From Alteripontixanthobacter muriae (GTDB taxonomy: Bacteria; Pseudomonadota; Alphaproteobacteria; Sphingomonadales; Sphingomonadaceae): a stretch of DNA of 64,000 nucleotides. Every line of letters begins with the position of its first letter. The first letter of the stretch is position 1. Both the position numbers and the translations under genes were made by a program. A model generated the notes under the pieces. The model ran no database searches. It was not told the DNA's origin and was given only the letters and a program-made list of their open reading frames with translations. The stretch spans positions 102,949-166,948 of the forward strand of contig NZ_JAAFZT010000020.1 of assembly GCF_013336795.1 (NCBI RefSeq), read 5' to 3'. Below are positions 19,018 through 28,125 of this stretch, piece by piece.

Positions 19018-20043
19018 ATCGACTTACCGCTCGTCCTGTCGCTCGGCGATCCGTCGGGCATCGGCCCCGAACTGATCGCGGCGGCATGGACAAGGCGCGA
19101 AGCTGACGGGCTTCCGCCCTTCTTCGTGGCGGGCGGCGCAGGCCTGCTGACTGCGGCGGCGCGCCATTGCAATCTCGACATGCCCGTCGTCCGCATAGAA
19201 CATCCGGGCGTGGCGGCTGAGGCTTTCAACGAAGGCCTGCCCGTCCTGCCGCTCGCCGGCCATGCCAATGCCGGATGGCGACCGGGGGAACCATGCCGCG
19301 ACGGCGCAGCGCTCGCTCTCGCCTCGCTTGAGGAGGCCTGCGCTCTCGCTTCATCCGGTGCGGCAGCCGCGCTGGTTACCGGGCCTGTTGCCAAACATGC
19401 CCTTGCCGAAGTGGGCTTTGCGCATCCCGGTCAGACGGAGTTCCTTGCCCATGCCTGCGGGATAGCACCGCACGACGCGGTGATGATGCTGGCCGGGCCG
19501 ACGCTGCGGACCATACCGCTGACCGTGCATTGCGCTCTTGCCGAAGTCGCCGACCTGCTGACGGCGGAGCTGATTTACCGCCGTACCGCGATTGCCGCCC
19601 GTGCGCTTGCAAACGATTTCGGAATAGCGAAACCGCGCATCGCGCTGGCGGGCCTCAACCCCCATGCGGGCGAAGGCGGCAAATTCGGTGACGAGGAAAT
19701 GCGGATCATTGCTCCCGCCATCGCGAAATTGCGCGCGGAAGGTTTCGATGTGACCGGACCGCATCCTGCCGATGCGCTGTTCGCGGCCCGGCAGCGCGCC
19801 ACCTATGATGTGGCGGTCTGCATGTATCACGATCAGGCGCTGATTCCGTTGAAGGCGCTGGATTTCGATGCGGGCGTGAACGTCACGCTCGGACTGCCGA
19901 TCATTCGCACCTCGGCCGATCACGGCACCGCTTTCGGCATCGCCGGCAAGGGCCTGGCCGATGCCGGTGCCACTGTCGCGGCAATCCGCATGGCGGGTGA
20001 CTGCGCGGTGCGCCGTTCGTCAGAGCGGCAGCAGAACTCATGA
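19018..20043 (+). CDS. pdxA: 4-hydroxythreonine-4-phosphate dehydrogenase; no canonical start codon
   Basis: Oxidises 4-phosphohydroxythreonine in pyridoxal-phosphate synthesis. Motifs are [13 protein letters not shown] at the N-terminus, [20 protein letters not shown] [23 protein letters not shown] with metal-binding His, and [14 protein letters not shown]. The conserved frame opens after a TGA at 18982-18984 and contains no ATG, GTG or TTG before GTG 19126, which is already past [10 protein letters not shown]. The best-fitting start is ATC 19018 (giving [10 protein letters not shown]), 19 nt after the surA stop with GGACGGA upstream. The stop overlaps rsmA (ATGA). It may be a true non-AUG start or a base error. 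Confidence 0.88.
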   Translation: MDLPLVLSLGDPSGIGPELIAAAWTRREADGLPPFFVAGGAGLLTAAARHCNLDMPVVRIEHPGVAAEAFNEGLPVLPLAGHANAGWRPGEPCRDGAALALASLEEACALASSGAAAALVTGPVAKHALAEVGFAHPGQTEFLAHACGIAPHDAVMMLAGPTLRTIPLTVHCALAEVADLLTAELIYRRTAIAARALANDFGIAKPRIALAGLNPHAGEGGKFGDEEMRIIAPAIAKLRAEGFDVTGPHPADALFAARQRATYDVAVCMYHDQALIPLKALDFDAGVNVTLGLPIIRTSADHGTAFGIAGKGLADAGATVAAIRMAGDCAVRRSSERQQNS

Positions 20044-20858
20044 GCGACTTGCCGCCGCTGCGCGAGGTAATCGCGCGTCACGGCCTCAGCGCGTCGAAGG
20101 CGCTGGGCCAGAACTTCCTCTTCGACGCACAGCTTCTCGACCGGATCGCCGCCATACCCGGCGATCTGTCGGATCGGCAGGTTCTGGAAATCGGCCCCGG
20201 TCCCGGCGGGCTTACCCGCGCGCTCCTGCGTGCCGGAGCGCTTGTGACGGCTGTCGAAATGGATCGCCGATGCCTGCCTGCACTGGCGGAACTGGAGCAA
20301 GCCTATCCCGGCAAGCTCCAAGTGATTCAGGGCGACGCCATGAAAATCGCCCCCGGCACCTTGTTCGGCGGTGAATACGACATCGTCGCCAATTTGCCCT
20401 ACAATGTCGGCACGGCCCTGTTCACCGGATGGATGGGGGGCGAGGCATGGCCGCCCGCCTGGCGCTCGCTCACCCTGATGTTTCAGCAGGAGGTCGCCAG
20501 GCGGATCGTCGCGGCACCCGGCAGTTCCGAATATGGCCGGCTGTCAGTGCTGGCGCAGTGGCGATCCCGCGCGCAGCTCGCGCTGAAGGTGCATCGCAGC
20601 GCCTTCACCCCACCGCCCAAGGTGATGAGCGCCATCGTCCATGTCACTCCGGCGGTAATGCCGCAGGGCGTGTCGGCGGGTGTGCTGGAACGCATCACGG
20701 CAGCCGCCTTCGGCCAGCGGCGCAAGATGCTGCGGCAAAGTTTGAAAGGAGTGCCCGGCGCGCTGGCGGCGTTGGAGGAAGAGGGGATCGACTCGCAGCG
20801 CCGCGCAGAAACGCTGACGATTGCCGAGTTCGTGGCTCTGGCCCGTCAGCTGTCCTGA
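20040..20858 (+). CDS. rsmA: 16S rRNA (adenine(1518)-N6/adenine(1519)-N6)-dimethyltransferase
   Basis: Also known as KsgA; dimethylates the two adenines in the 3'-terminal 16S hairpin. The 272-residue protein has [11 protein letters not shown] motif [16 protein letters not shown], acidic motif [12 protein letters not shown], the catalytic [11 protein letters not shown] (motif IV NLPY), and the C-terminal helical domain with [15 protein letters not shown] 20040 overlaps the pdxA stop by 4 nt. Confidence 0.96.
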   Translation: MSDLPPLREVIARHGLSASKALGQNFLFDAQLLDRIAAIPGDLSDRQVLEIGPGPGGLTRALLRAGALVTAVEMDRRCLPALAELEQAYPGKLQVIQGDAMKIAPGTLFGGEYDIVANLPYNVGTALFTGWMGGEAWPPAWRSLTLMFQQEVARRIVAAPGSSEYGRLSVLAQWRSRAQLALKVHRSAFTPPPKVMSAIVHVTPAVMPQGVSAGVLERITAAAFGQRRKMLRQSLKGVPGALAALEEEGIDSQRRAETLTIAEFVALARQLS

Positions 20859-20862
20859 CCCT

Positions 20863-22962
20863 TCAGCAGATCGCCTTCGCTTTCGCCCGCCATTCGTGGA
20901 GCAGCGGTTCGGTATAGCCGCTGGGCTGTGAAACGCCTTCGAACACCAGATCACAGGCTGCCTTGAAGGCCACGCCACCGAAATCGGGCGCCATTTTCAC
21001 ATAGCCGGGATCGCCCTCGTTCTGGGCATCGACCTTCGCGGCCATGCGTTTCAGCGAATCCATCACCTGCTCGCGCGTGCAGACCCCGTGCAGCAGCCAG
21101 TTGGCCATATGCTGGCTCGAGATGCGCAGCGTCGCCCTGTCTTCCATTAGGCCGATGTCGTTGATGTCAGGCACCTTGGAACAGCCGATGCCCTGGCCCA
21201 CCCAGCGAACCACGTAGCCGAGCAGCCCTTGTGCGTTATTGTCGAGCTCCTCGCGGATCTCCGCCTCGTTCCAATTCGTACCCTCTGCCAGCGGAATGGT
21301 GAGCAGTTTGTCCAGGCCGGGGATGTCGGTCAGCCGCTTCTGCAGCGCGAACACGTCCAACGCGTGATAATGCAGCGCGTGCAACGTCGCGGCGGTGGGC
21401 GACGGCACCCACGCGGTGTTCGCGCCGGCCTCGAGATGAGCGATCTTCTCGTCCATCATCGCGCCCATCCGGTCGGGGGCGGCCCACATGCCCTTGCCGA
21501 TCTGGGCCTTGCCGGACAGGCCGTGCGCCAGGCCGATGGCGACATTGCGGGCCTCGTAGGCGCGCAGCCAGTCGCTGTTCTTCATTGCCCCCTTGCGGAC
21601 CATGGGCCCGGCCTGCATCGAGGTGTGAATCTCGTCGCCGGTGCGGTCGAGGAAACCCGTGTTTATGAAGACGATCCGGTCCTTCACCGCATGGATGCAG
21701 GCGGCCAGATTGGCACTGGTGCGCCGCTCCTCGTCCATGACGCCGACCTTGATCGTGTGGCGCGGCAGGCCAAGCAGATCTTCCACCGCGTCGAACAGAT
21801 CATTCGTGAAGGCGCATTCCGCAGGCCCGTGCATCTTGGGCTTCACGATGTAGATATTGTCCTCGCGGCTATTGGCGAAACGCCCTTTGCCGGCGACGTC
21901 GATTGCTCCGATGGCACTGGTGACAACCGCATCCATGATTCCCTCGGGCACCTCCGCGCCGTCACTAGTGAGGATCGCCGGATTTGTCATCAAATGGCCG
22001 ACATTGCGCACGAACAGCAGGCTTCGGCCGGGCAGGCTTTCGGTGCTGCCATCGGGCAACGTAACCTGCCGGTCTTCCGCCAGAGCGCGGGTGACGGTCT
22101 TGCAACCTTTTTCGAACCGTTCCTCCAGATCGCCACGGATCACGCCCAGCCAGTTGCGATAGGCGACCAGCTTGTCCTCGGCATCGACGGCGGCAACCGA
22201 GTCCTCCAGATCGACGATCGTGGTCAGCGCTGCTTCAAGAATGATGTCGGCGATGCCCGCCTTGTCGCCTGAACCGATCGGATTGGCGGCATCGACGACG
22301 ATCTCGATATGCAGGCCGTTGTTGCGAAAGAGAAAACCGCGCTCCGTCTGGCCTACATAGCGGGTGGGGTCGGCCAGTTCTGCCTTTGCAACATCCTTCA
22401 CATCGGACCAGCTGCCGGAGGCCAGAGGCAGCGCCTCATCCAGGAATTTGCGTCCTCTGGCGATAACCGCAGCGCCGCGCGCCTCGTCATATCCGCCCGG
22501 CTTTGCCGGTTCGGCATCCAGTGCGTCAGTGCCGTAGAAGGCATCGTACAGGCTGCCCCAGCGCGCATTGGCGGCATTCAGCAGGAAGCGCGCATTCAGC
22601 ACCGGCACCACCAGCTGCGGCCCTGCCATCGTCGCGATCTCGGCATCCACGGCCTGCGTGCCGATGGTGAAATCGCCCGGTTCAGGAACGAGATAGCCGA
22701 TCGCGGTCAGGAAGGCGCGATAGGCTTTCGCATCATGCGGCTGGCCGCGGCGCTGCTCGTGCCATTTCTCGATCTGCGCCTGCAAATCTGCGCGGATTGC
22801 CAGCAGGTCGCGATTGCGGGGTGCGAAATCCTTCAGCAGCTTTGCAAAGTCGCTCCAGAAACTTTCCGCGTCGCGATCGTTAGCCGTCAGCACCTCATCC
22901 TCGATGAAGGACGCCAGCTTCGGATCGACCTTCAGGCCTGCGCGGTTCGTGTATTCGGTCAT
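20863..22962 (-). CDS. glcB: Malate synthase G
   Basis: Condenses glyoxylate and acetyl-CoA to malate in the glyoxylate bypass or glycolate use. The 699-residue protein opens [23 protein letters not shown] and carries [65 protein letters not shown] and [25 protein letters not shown], all typical of isoform G. ATG 22962 fits the family start. It is convergent with rsmA (4 nt between stops) and divergent from the arginine-succinyltransferase operon. Confidence 0.96.
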   Translation of the reverse strand: MTEYTNRAGLKVDPKLASFIEDEVLTANDRDAESFWSDFAKLLKDFAPRNRDLLAIRADLQAQIEKWHEQRRGQPHDAKAYRAFLTAIGYLVPEPGDFTIGTQAVDAEIATMAGPQLVVPVLNARFLLNAANARWGSLYDAFYGTDALDAEPAKPGGYDEARGAAVIARGRKFLDEALPLASGSWSDVKDVAKAELADPTRYVGQTERGFLFRNNGLHIEIVVDAANPIGSGDKAGIADIILEAALTTIVDLEDSVAAVDAEDKLVAYRNWLGVIRGDLEERFEKGCKTVTRALAEDRQVTLPDGSTESLPGRSLLFVRNVGHLMTNPAILTSDGAEVPEGIMDAVVTSAIGAIDVAGKGRFANSREDNIYIVKPKMHGPAECAFTNDLFDAVEDLLGLPRHTIKVGVMDEERRTSANLAACIHAVKDRIVFINTGFLDRTGDEIHTSMQAGPMVRKGAMKNSDWLRAYEARNVAIGLAHGLSGKAQIGKGMWAAPDRMGAMMDEKIAHLEAGANTAWVPSPTAATLHALHYHALDVFALQKRLTDIPGLDKLLTIPLAEGTNWNEAEIREELDNNAQGLLGYVVRWVGQGIGCSKVPDINDIGLMEDRATLRISSQHMANWLLHGVCTREQVMDSLKRMAAKVDAQNEGDPGYVKMAPDFGGVAFKAACDLVFEGVSQPSGYTEPLLHEWRAKAKAIC

Positions 22963-23137
22963 GTATTCGTCCCTTGCCCTTGCCTTGTGGCTACACCGCC
23001 GCATCGCCGCCGGTGCAGGCGGCAGATCTCGTCGGCGAATTGTCATGTCCGGGGAGGAACGGCCGGACTTATGAACAGGTGCCCGGATATTTGCAACGGG
23101 GTTGGCCGCGCGCTGCCCTGAGGCTAGACGCCATGGC

Positions 23138-24349
23138 ATGACAAAGATCGACCCCGCCGCCGCTCCGCTGTTCGAGATGATCGACCAATCCGCCATGCTG
23201 AAACAGGTGGAAGACTGGGCCGGGATCAACAGCGGCACCGCCAATCTGGACGGGTTGGCTACGATGGCAGACCGGCTGGCGGATGCGTTCTCCGCCCTGC
23301 CCGGCGAGATCGAGCTTGTCGAACCGGCTGCAGTCACGGCGATCGACGCCGAAGGGGAAGAGTTCGCAAAGCAACACGGCAAGCATCTTGTGCTGCGCGT
23401 GCGCCCTGACGCCGAACGGCGCTTCGTGCTCACCGGTCATATGGACACGGTCTTTCCCGCCGACCATTCGTTCCAGGCGCTGACGCTTACGGAAGAGGAC
23501 ATCATCAATGGCCCCGGCACCGCCGATATGAAAGGCGGGCTCGCCGTCATGCTGCACGCGTTGCTGGCGTTCGAACGTTCAGACGCCGCCGCGAAGGTCG
23601 GTTACGATGTGCTCATAAACTCCGACGAGGAGACCGGCTCGCTTTCCTCGCGCAGCCTGATCGAGGCGCTGGCGCAGGCCAAGGCTGCGGCGCTCACCTA
23701 TGAACCGAGCGCCCTGCCCGACGGCACCCTGGCGCATGCGCGCGGCGGCACCGGCAATTATTCGCTGATCGTGCGCGGACGCAGCGCCCATGCCGGGCGC
23801 AACCCGCAGGACGGGCGCAACGCCTTGGTCGCCGCTGCCGCTCTGGCCGTGGGGCTGAAGGACGTGCAGACGCAGAATTGTCCGGTAAACCCTGCAAAGA
23901 TCGAGGGCGGCGCGGCGAACAACGTCGTGCCTGATATCGCGGTCCTGCGGTTCAACATCCGCCCGCGCGAACCGAGCGCAGGGGAAAGGTTCGAAGCGCA
24001 ACTGCAGGAACTGATGGGACAGGTGCGGCAGGCGCATGAAGTCAGCGTGGAACTGCATGGCGGCGTGACCCGCCCGCCCAAGCCGGTCGATGGCAGGGCG
24101 CAGAAGCTTTTTGACATCGTGCATGATTGCGGGCGAATGCTGGGGCAGGACATCGGCTGGCAATCGACGGGCGGCGTCTGCGACGGCAACAATATAGCGT
24201 CCTGCGGCGTGCCGGTGGTCGACACCATGGGCGTGCGCGGGGGCAAGATACATTCCTCCGACGAATTCATGATCGTCTCTTCCCTGCGCGAGAGGGCGGC
24301 GCTGTCCGCGCTGGTCCTGCAGGAAATCGCATCGGGAGACAGGCTGTGA
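23138..24349 (+). CDS. M20-family metallohydrolase in the ast operon
   Basis: A 403-residue dimetal hydrolase of the ArgE/DapE/CPG2 family. Metal-binding motifs are [27 protein letters not shown] (bridging Asp), INSDEETGS (catalytic Glu-Glu) and a late HSSDEF. The dimerisation domain begins at [19 protein letters not shown]. Its stop overlaps the GTG of astA by 4 nt and astA in turn overlaps astB, so it belongs to the arginine succinyltransferase operon. By position it could release succinate from succinylglutamate, the AstE step normally done by a different (M14-like) enzyme. That is inference; other N-acyl amino acids are possible. Confidence 0.85.
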   Translation: MTKIDPAAAPLFEMIDQSAMLKQVEDWAGINSGTANLDGLATMADRLADAFSALPGEIELVEPAAVTAIDAEGEEFAKQHGKHLVLRVRPDAERRFVLTGHMDTVFPADHSFQALTLTEEDIINGPGTADMKGGLAVMLHALLAFERSDAAAKVGYDVLINSDEETGSLSSRSLIEALAQAKAAALTYEPSALPDGTLAHARGGTGNYSLIVRGRSAHAGRNPQDGRNALVAAAALAVGLKDVQTQNCPVNPAKIEGGAANNVVPDIAVLRFNIRPREPSAGERFEAQLQELMGQVRQAHEVSVELHGGVTRPPKPVDGRAQKLFDIVHDCGRMLGQDIGWQSTGGVCDGNNIASCGVPVVDTMGVRGGKIHSSDEFMIVSSLRERAALSALVLQEIASGDRL

Positions 24350-25362
24350 CTTTCCGCCTGCGGGCCGCGCGAGCCGGCGATCTCGAACCTGTCTACGAAA
24401 TGGCGAAACTGACCGGCGGCGGCTTCACCAATCTGCCGCCGGATCGTGACTCGCTGACCGCCAAGCTCGCCCGCGCCACGGCGGCTTTCGGCCGGGACGA
24501 GGATACTCTTGCCGACGAACAGTTCGTGCTGGTCCTGGAAAATGCCGAAACCGGCGAGGTGCGCGGCACCTGCCAGATCTTCAGCCAGGTGGGCCAGCGC
24601 TGGCCGTTCTATTCCTATCGCCTGAACACGATCACGCAGCACAGCCAGGAACTGGATCGCACGGTACGCGCCGAATTGCTCAGCCTGACCACGGATCTGG
24701 AAGGTAGCGCGGAGGTCGGCGGATTGTTCCTCCACCCCGGTGAGCGCGCGGGCGGGCTGGGACTGTTGCTGGCGCGGAGCCGCTATCTGTTCATCGCCAT
24801 GCACCGCGCGCGCTTCGCCGATCGCATCCTGGCGGAACTGCGCGGCATTATAGACGAACGCGGCGGATCGCCATTCTGGGACGGGGTGGCGGGCCGCTTC
24901 TTCGGAATGACTTTTCAGGAGGCGGACCATTTCAATTCGGTCACGGGCAACCAGTTCATCGCCGATCTGATGCCCAAGCACCCGATCTATGTCGCCATGC
25001 TGTCGAAAACCGCCCGCAGCGCCATTGGGATACCGCATCCGTCTGGCCGCGCGGCGATGCGGATGCTGGAGAACGAAGGGTTCTCCTATGAAGGCTATGT
25101 CGACATTTTCGATGGCGGCCCCAGCATGATAGCCCGAACCGATGCCGTGAAAAGCGTGCGCGAGGCGAGCGAGGCGGAGATTTCCACGGTTCATCTGGCG
25201 AAGGGTGAGAAAGGTCTTCTGGCGACCGGGAGGCTTACTGGCTTTCGCGCCTGCTACGGCGCTCGCGAGATGCAGGAGGACGGCACCGTGGCCATCGACG
25301 CCAGCGCGGCAGATCTGCTGGATGTGAAACCCGGCGACACGATCTGGAGCGTTGCGCGATGA
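24346..25362 (+). CDS. astA: Arginine N-succinyltransferase
   Basis: The first step of the AST pathway: succinyl-CoA plus arginine to N2-succinylarginine. It is a GNAT-like fold of 338 residues with FRLRAARAGDLEPVYEMAKLTGGGFTNLPPDR, VGQRWPFYSYRLNTITQHS, EVGGLFLHP, SRYLFIAMHRARFAD and FWDGVAGRFFGMTFQEADHF, and a conserved C-terminal GYVDIFDGGP. GTG 24346 overlaps the upstream stop (GTGA) and gives the family's usual N-terminus. The end overlaps astB by 4 nt. Confidence 0.95.
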   Translation: MTFRLRAARAGDLEPVYEMAKLTGGGFTNLPPDRDSLTAKLARATAAFGRDEDTLADEQFVLVLENAETGEVRGTCQIFSQVGQRWPFYSYRLNTITQHSQELDRTVRAELLSLTTDLEGSAEVGGLFLHPGERAGGLGLLLARSRYLFIAMHRARFADRILAELRGIIDERGGSPFWDGVAGRFFGMTFQEADHFNSVTGNQFIADLMPKHPIYVAMLSKTARSAIGIPHPSGRAAMRMLENEGFSYEGYVDIFDGGPSMIARTDAVKSVREASEAEISTVHLAKGEKGLLATGRLTGFRACYGAREMQEDGTVAIDASAADLLDVKPGDTIWSVAR

Positions 25363-26633
25363 AACACGCTAAACTGCAAGAAATCAATTTTGACGGGATC
25401 GTCGGCCCCTCGCATAATTATGCGGGCCTCAGCCTCGGCAATCTTGCCGCGACCAGCCATGCCGGTGACATATCGCACCCGCGCGCGGCGGCGCTGCAGG
25501 GATTGGCCAAGATGCGCGCCAATATGGCTTTGGGTTTGCAGCAGGGCTTTCTGCTGCCCTTGCCCCGCCCGAACGAAGGCTTTCTTGCCGGACTGGGCCT
25601 CACTCAGGACGATGCTGTCGAACCCGAGAACCGCCCGCTGGTGGCGGCGGCGTGGTCGGCCAGCGCGATGTGGACGGCAAATGCCGCGACGGTCAGCCCC
25701 GCTCCCGACACGGCAGACGGGCGCTGTCACCTCACGCCCGCCAATCTCGTCACCATGCCGCATCGGGCGCAGGAATGGCGGGACACCAAGGCACAGCTTG
25801 CCATCGCCTTTGCCGACGAAGCTGCTTTCGCGCTGCATGATGCCGTGCCGCCTTTCTTTGGCGACGAAGGCGCTGCCAACCACATGCGGTTCTGTGCCGA
25901 TCATTCAGCGTCGGGCGTAGAAGTCTTCGTCTTTGGCCGCCCCGGCGGGGCTTTCCCGGCGCGGCAGAGCCTTCAGGCCAGCCGCGCTGTCGCCCGGCTG
26001 CATGGGCTGGCGCCGGAGCGCACCGTCTTCATCGAACAGAACCCTTTCGCCATTGCAGCAGGCGCGTTCCACAATGACGTCGTTTCGGTCGCAAACGGGC
26101 GCGTGCTGTTCACGCATGAAGAAGCATTTGCCGACCGCGAAGGCGCGTATGAGGCCATCCGCGTAGCCTTCCCCGAACTGCAGGTGGTGGAGGTTCCATC
26201 AAGCGAAGTCAGCCTTGCCGAAGCCATCGCGACCTATCTGTTCAACGCGCAGCTGGTGAGTTTGCCGGATGGGAACATGGCGCTGGTCGTGCCGATGGAA
26301 AGCTGGAACAGCACGGCGGTACGCGGCTTTCTCGACCGGATGATGTCGGGGGATGGTCCGATCGGCGGGGTCATTCCCGTCGATGTCACGCAGAGCATGG
26401 CCAATGGCGGCGGCCCCGCCTGCCTGAGGCTGCGGGTCGTGGCCGACCCCGCCACAGTGGATCCGCGCTTCCTGCTGGATGAAGCGAAGGCCGACACCAT
26501 CGCCAGCGTCATCGAGGTGCATTGGCCGGAAAGCATCGAACCGGCGCAGATCGGAAGCGCGGAGCTTGCCGGGAAAGTGGTGACCGCTCGCGCTGCCTTG
26601 CTCGAAAAGCTGGATCTCGATCAACTCGCATGA
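25359..26633 (+). CDS. astB: N-succinylarginine dihydrolase
   Basis: Removes two ammonia and one CO2 from succinylarginine to give succinylornithine. It is an amidinotransferase-fold enzyme of 424 residues with NFDGIVGPSHNYAGLSLGN, LLPLPRPNEGFL, MWTANAATVSPAPDTADG, FFGDEGAANHMRFC, and the catalytic segment ending MANGGGPACLRLRV with the nucleophilic Cys. ATG 25359 overlaps the astA stop (ATGA). astC and astD are not in this window. Confidence 0.96.
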   Translation: MKHAKLQEINFDGIVGPSHNYAGLSLGNLAATSHAGDISHPRAAALQGLAKMRANMALGLQQGFLLPLPRPNEGFLAGLGLTQDDAVEPENRPLVAAAWSASAMWTANAATVSPAPDTADGRCHLTPANLVTMPHRAQEWRDTKAQLAIAFADEAAFALHDAVPPFFGDEGAANHMRFCADHSASGVEVFVFGRPGGAFPARQSLQASRAVARLHGLAPERTVFIEQNPFAIAAGAFHNDVVSVANGRVLFTHEEAFADREGAYEAIRVAFPELQVVEVPSSEVSLAEAIATYLFNAQLVSLPDGNMALVVPMESWNSTAVRGFLDRMMSGDGPIGGVIPVDVTQSMANGGGPACLRLRVVADPATVDPRFLLDEAKADTIASVIEVHWPESIEPAQIGSAELAGKVVTARAALLEKLDLDQLA

Positions 26634-26716
26634 TGAGCCGAGTTGCGTCGGCATGCTTTACAAATCGTCAATGGCTACTAGCCCGTTAACCACCGTCTTG
26701 CGCAGGATTCCTGCAA

Positions 26717-26731
26717 TGGCACGGTCCTTGC
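26717..26731 (+). promoter_or_regulatory. Sigma-54 (RpoN) promoter, consensus match
   Basis: TGGCACG-N4-TTGC matches the -24/-12 consensus at every conserved position (GG at 26718-26719, GC at 26730-26731). The predicted transcription start is near 26743, just ahead of the Shine-Dalgarno GGAAGG (26748-26753) and the GTG start at 26760. A GTTAAC lies 27 nt upstream of the -24 element. Confidence 0.78.
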
Positions 26732-26759
26732 CTTTAGGCACGTTAACGGAAGGTTGGAT

Positions 26760-27020
26760 GTGCTACGCAAGGTAAAGCGATTATTTACTATCAAGACGCG
26801 CTGGGAAGCGTTCATGATAATCTACGCCCTGGCGCTCGGCGCGGTGGAGCGCGGAAAAGCCTATCTGGTCGAATATCCCGGCATGGGCGGTTTGCTGCTA
26901 TTCCTCGCCTGCACAGGCGCGGTGTTCCTGGCCGGAGCCAAGATCCTCGATTGCGTAAGATATGAGGGCGAGAAGCGACAAGCCGAAGCGCGCGCGTCGA
27001 CGCCTCAGGAATCGACCTGA
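26760..27020 (+). CDS. Small membrane protein (86 aa), unknown function
   Basis: GTG 26760 (MLRKVKRLF) is preferred over TTG 26754 because GGAAGG sits 6 nt upstream. The protein has a basic N-terminus, a first hydrophobic helix (AFMIIYALALGAVERG), a second one (GGLLLFLACTGAVFLAGAKIL) and a charged C-terminal tail, so both ends probably face the cytoplasm. I recall similar proteins only as hypotheticals in sphingomonads. It is preceded by a consensus sigma-54 promoter, suggesting inducible expression under an enhancer-binding activator. Confidence 0.75.
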   Translation: MLRKVKRLFTIKTRWEAFMIIYALALGAVERGKAYLVEYPGMGGLLLFLACTGAVFLAGAKILDCVRYEGEKRQAEARASTPQEST

Positions 27021-27044
27021 GAACCCGCCGCCAGTCTTGAATGA

Positions 27045-27386
27045 AGGTGGGGGTTTCTGTTGCTAGCTACCCCCGGAGCCCCGGTATCTCTTCTGTTGCC
27101 CGGTGAGTCCAACCGCGCTTAGCTTTGTAAATTCAGGCCGCTAGGCCTTAAAATTACGCGGCGATTGCGAGTGCTTCATTGTCATTGGCACTTGTGTGTT
27201 GCGAGCTTTTAACGGGGATTCTCAACCCGGGCGAAAACAGTGCTTTTGGGCACACGTCGATCCTAGTTCGGCCCCGTCAGAAACCACGCTTTCGCGCAGC
27301 TTTTGGTGGAGCCGCCGGGTACTGCCCCCGGGTCCGTTGTGCTTATTGCACACCGCAGTTTATCGCCATAGCCGGCCGAAACCGAC
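27045..27386 (-). ncRNA. ssrA: Transfer-messenger RNA, circularly permuted two-piece (alphaproteobacterial) type
   Basis: The acceptor piece comes first on the minus strand. It has a 5-bp T stem with 7-nt loop (27331-27315), then the 3' acceptor strand CGGCTCC (27314-27308), discriminator A and CCA (27306-27304). A 28-nt intervening segment follows. The coding piece begins GGGGCCG (27275-27269), which pairs with CGGCTCC (one G-U), and carries the tag frame at 27189-27154 (ANDNEALAIAA, stop TAA). The 5' end is estimated from the promoter and the 3' end from the last GC-rich hairpin; both are approximate. Confidence 0.92.
27154..27189 (-). other. tmRNA tag-peptide reading frame
   Basis: Codes ANDNEALAIAA followed by TAA. 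With the tmRNA-borne alanine this is the degradation tag added to stalled nascent chains. The hydrophobic Ala-Ala end suits ClpXP recognition and the N-terminal AND(N) core is typical of tmRNA tags. Confidence 0.92.
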
Positions 27387-27392
27387 AGAACC

Positions 27393-27420
27393 CATATAGA
27401 CGTTTATTCCTTAATGTGAA
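27393..27420 (-). promoter_or_regulatory. Candidate sigma-70-type promoter of tmRNA
   Basis: On the minus strand, TTCACA (27420-27415) and TATATG (27398-27393) are separated by 16 nt. The -35 element overlaps the end of mscL. Transcription would start near 27386, just ahead of the acceptor piece. Confidence 0.45.
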
Positions 27421-27905
27421 GTGTCTGGCGAAGCCGCCGCGCTGCCCTGCTTCAGTTCACCCAGGATTTCCTTCAGAACGTCAAGCTGCGGATCGGTCGC
27501 GACCTCTTCGACTTTCGAGGTATCCTCCGCTTCTTTCTTCTCCTCCTCCGCCGCATCCATCAAATGGTTGGCCGCGCGGACGATGAGAAACAGGGCGAAA
27601 GCGAGGATCAGGAAGTTCAGGATCTGCGTCAGGAAATCGCCATAGCCGATCATGGCCACGCCAGCCTCTTTCAATTGCGCGTAATTGTCGGCGGCACCGC
27701 TATAGTTGGCCGGGATCGGGCCGAGGCGGATGAACCAGTTGGAAAAATCGACATCGCCGAAGATCCAGCCGATCAGCGGCATCAGGATGCTTTCGGTCAA
27801 CGAGGTCGTGATCCTGCCGAATGCGGCGCCGATCACGACGCCGACAGCGAGGTCGAGGACGTTGCCCCTCGCGATGAATTTCTTGAATTCGTCCAGAACA
27901 GTCAC
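27411..27905 (-). CDS. mscL: Large-conductance mechanosensitive channel
   Basis: An inner-membrane pentameric emergency valve that opens under hypo-osmotic tension. The N-terminal amphipathic helix and TM1 read MTVLDEFKKFIARGNVLDLAVGVVIGAAFG. A periplasmic loop with FIRLGPIPANYSGA follows, then TM2 around QILNFLILAFALFLIVRA, then an acidic/basic cytoplasmic helix (EEEKKEAEDTSKVEE). At 164 residues it is a little longer than the E. coli protein because of the tail. tmRNA lies immediately downstream on the same strand. Confidence 0.95.
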   Translation of the reverse strand: MTVLDEFKKFIARGNVLDLAVGVVIGAAFGRITTSLTESILMPLIGWIFGDVDFSNWFIRLGPIPANYSGAADNYAQLKEAGVAMIGYGDFLTQILNFLILAFALFLIVRAANHLMDAAEEEKKEAEDTSKVEEVATDPQLDVLKEILGELKQGSAAASPDTSH

Positions 27906-28125
27906 GCGATGATCCCGCCGAAAATTGTCTCGCCCGCACCGAAAGCGAGCCTTTCGCCACTGCCGATGCCAGTGCCGCAGCAGCGGCGCAAGGGTGCGGC
28001 GAATACGGTTTCACCCTGTTGCCTCGCCAGCAAGGTGTGCTAATCAGGCAATACAGACATCTGCGGCGCGTTGAAGAACGGCCGCACAGGGCCGCCACGG
28101 CTGGCCAAACGCAAGGAGTTAGGGC

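Noticed and set aside
27174..27190. TGGCAC followed by TTGC resembling another sigma-54 promoter
   Set aside because: The -24 to -12 spacing is wrong by two bases and it lies inside the tmRNA coding piece.
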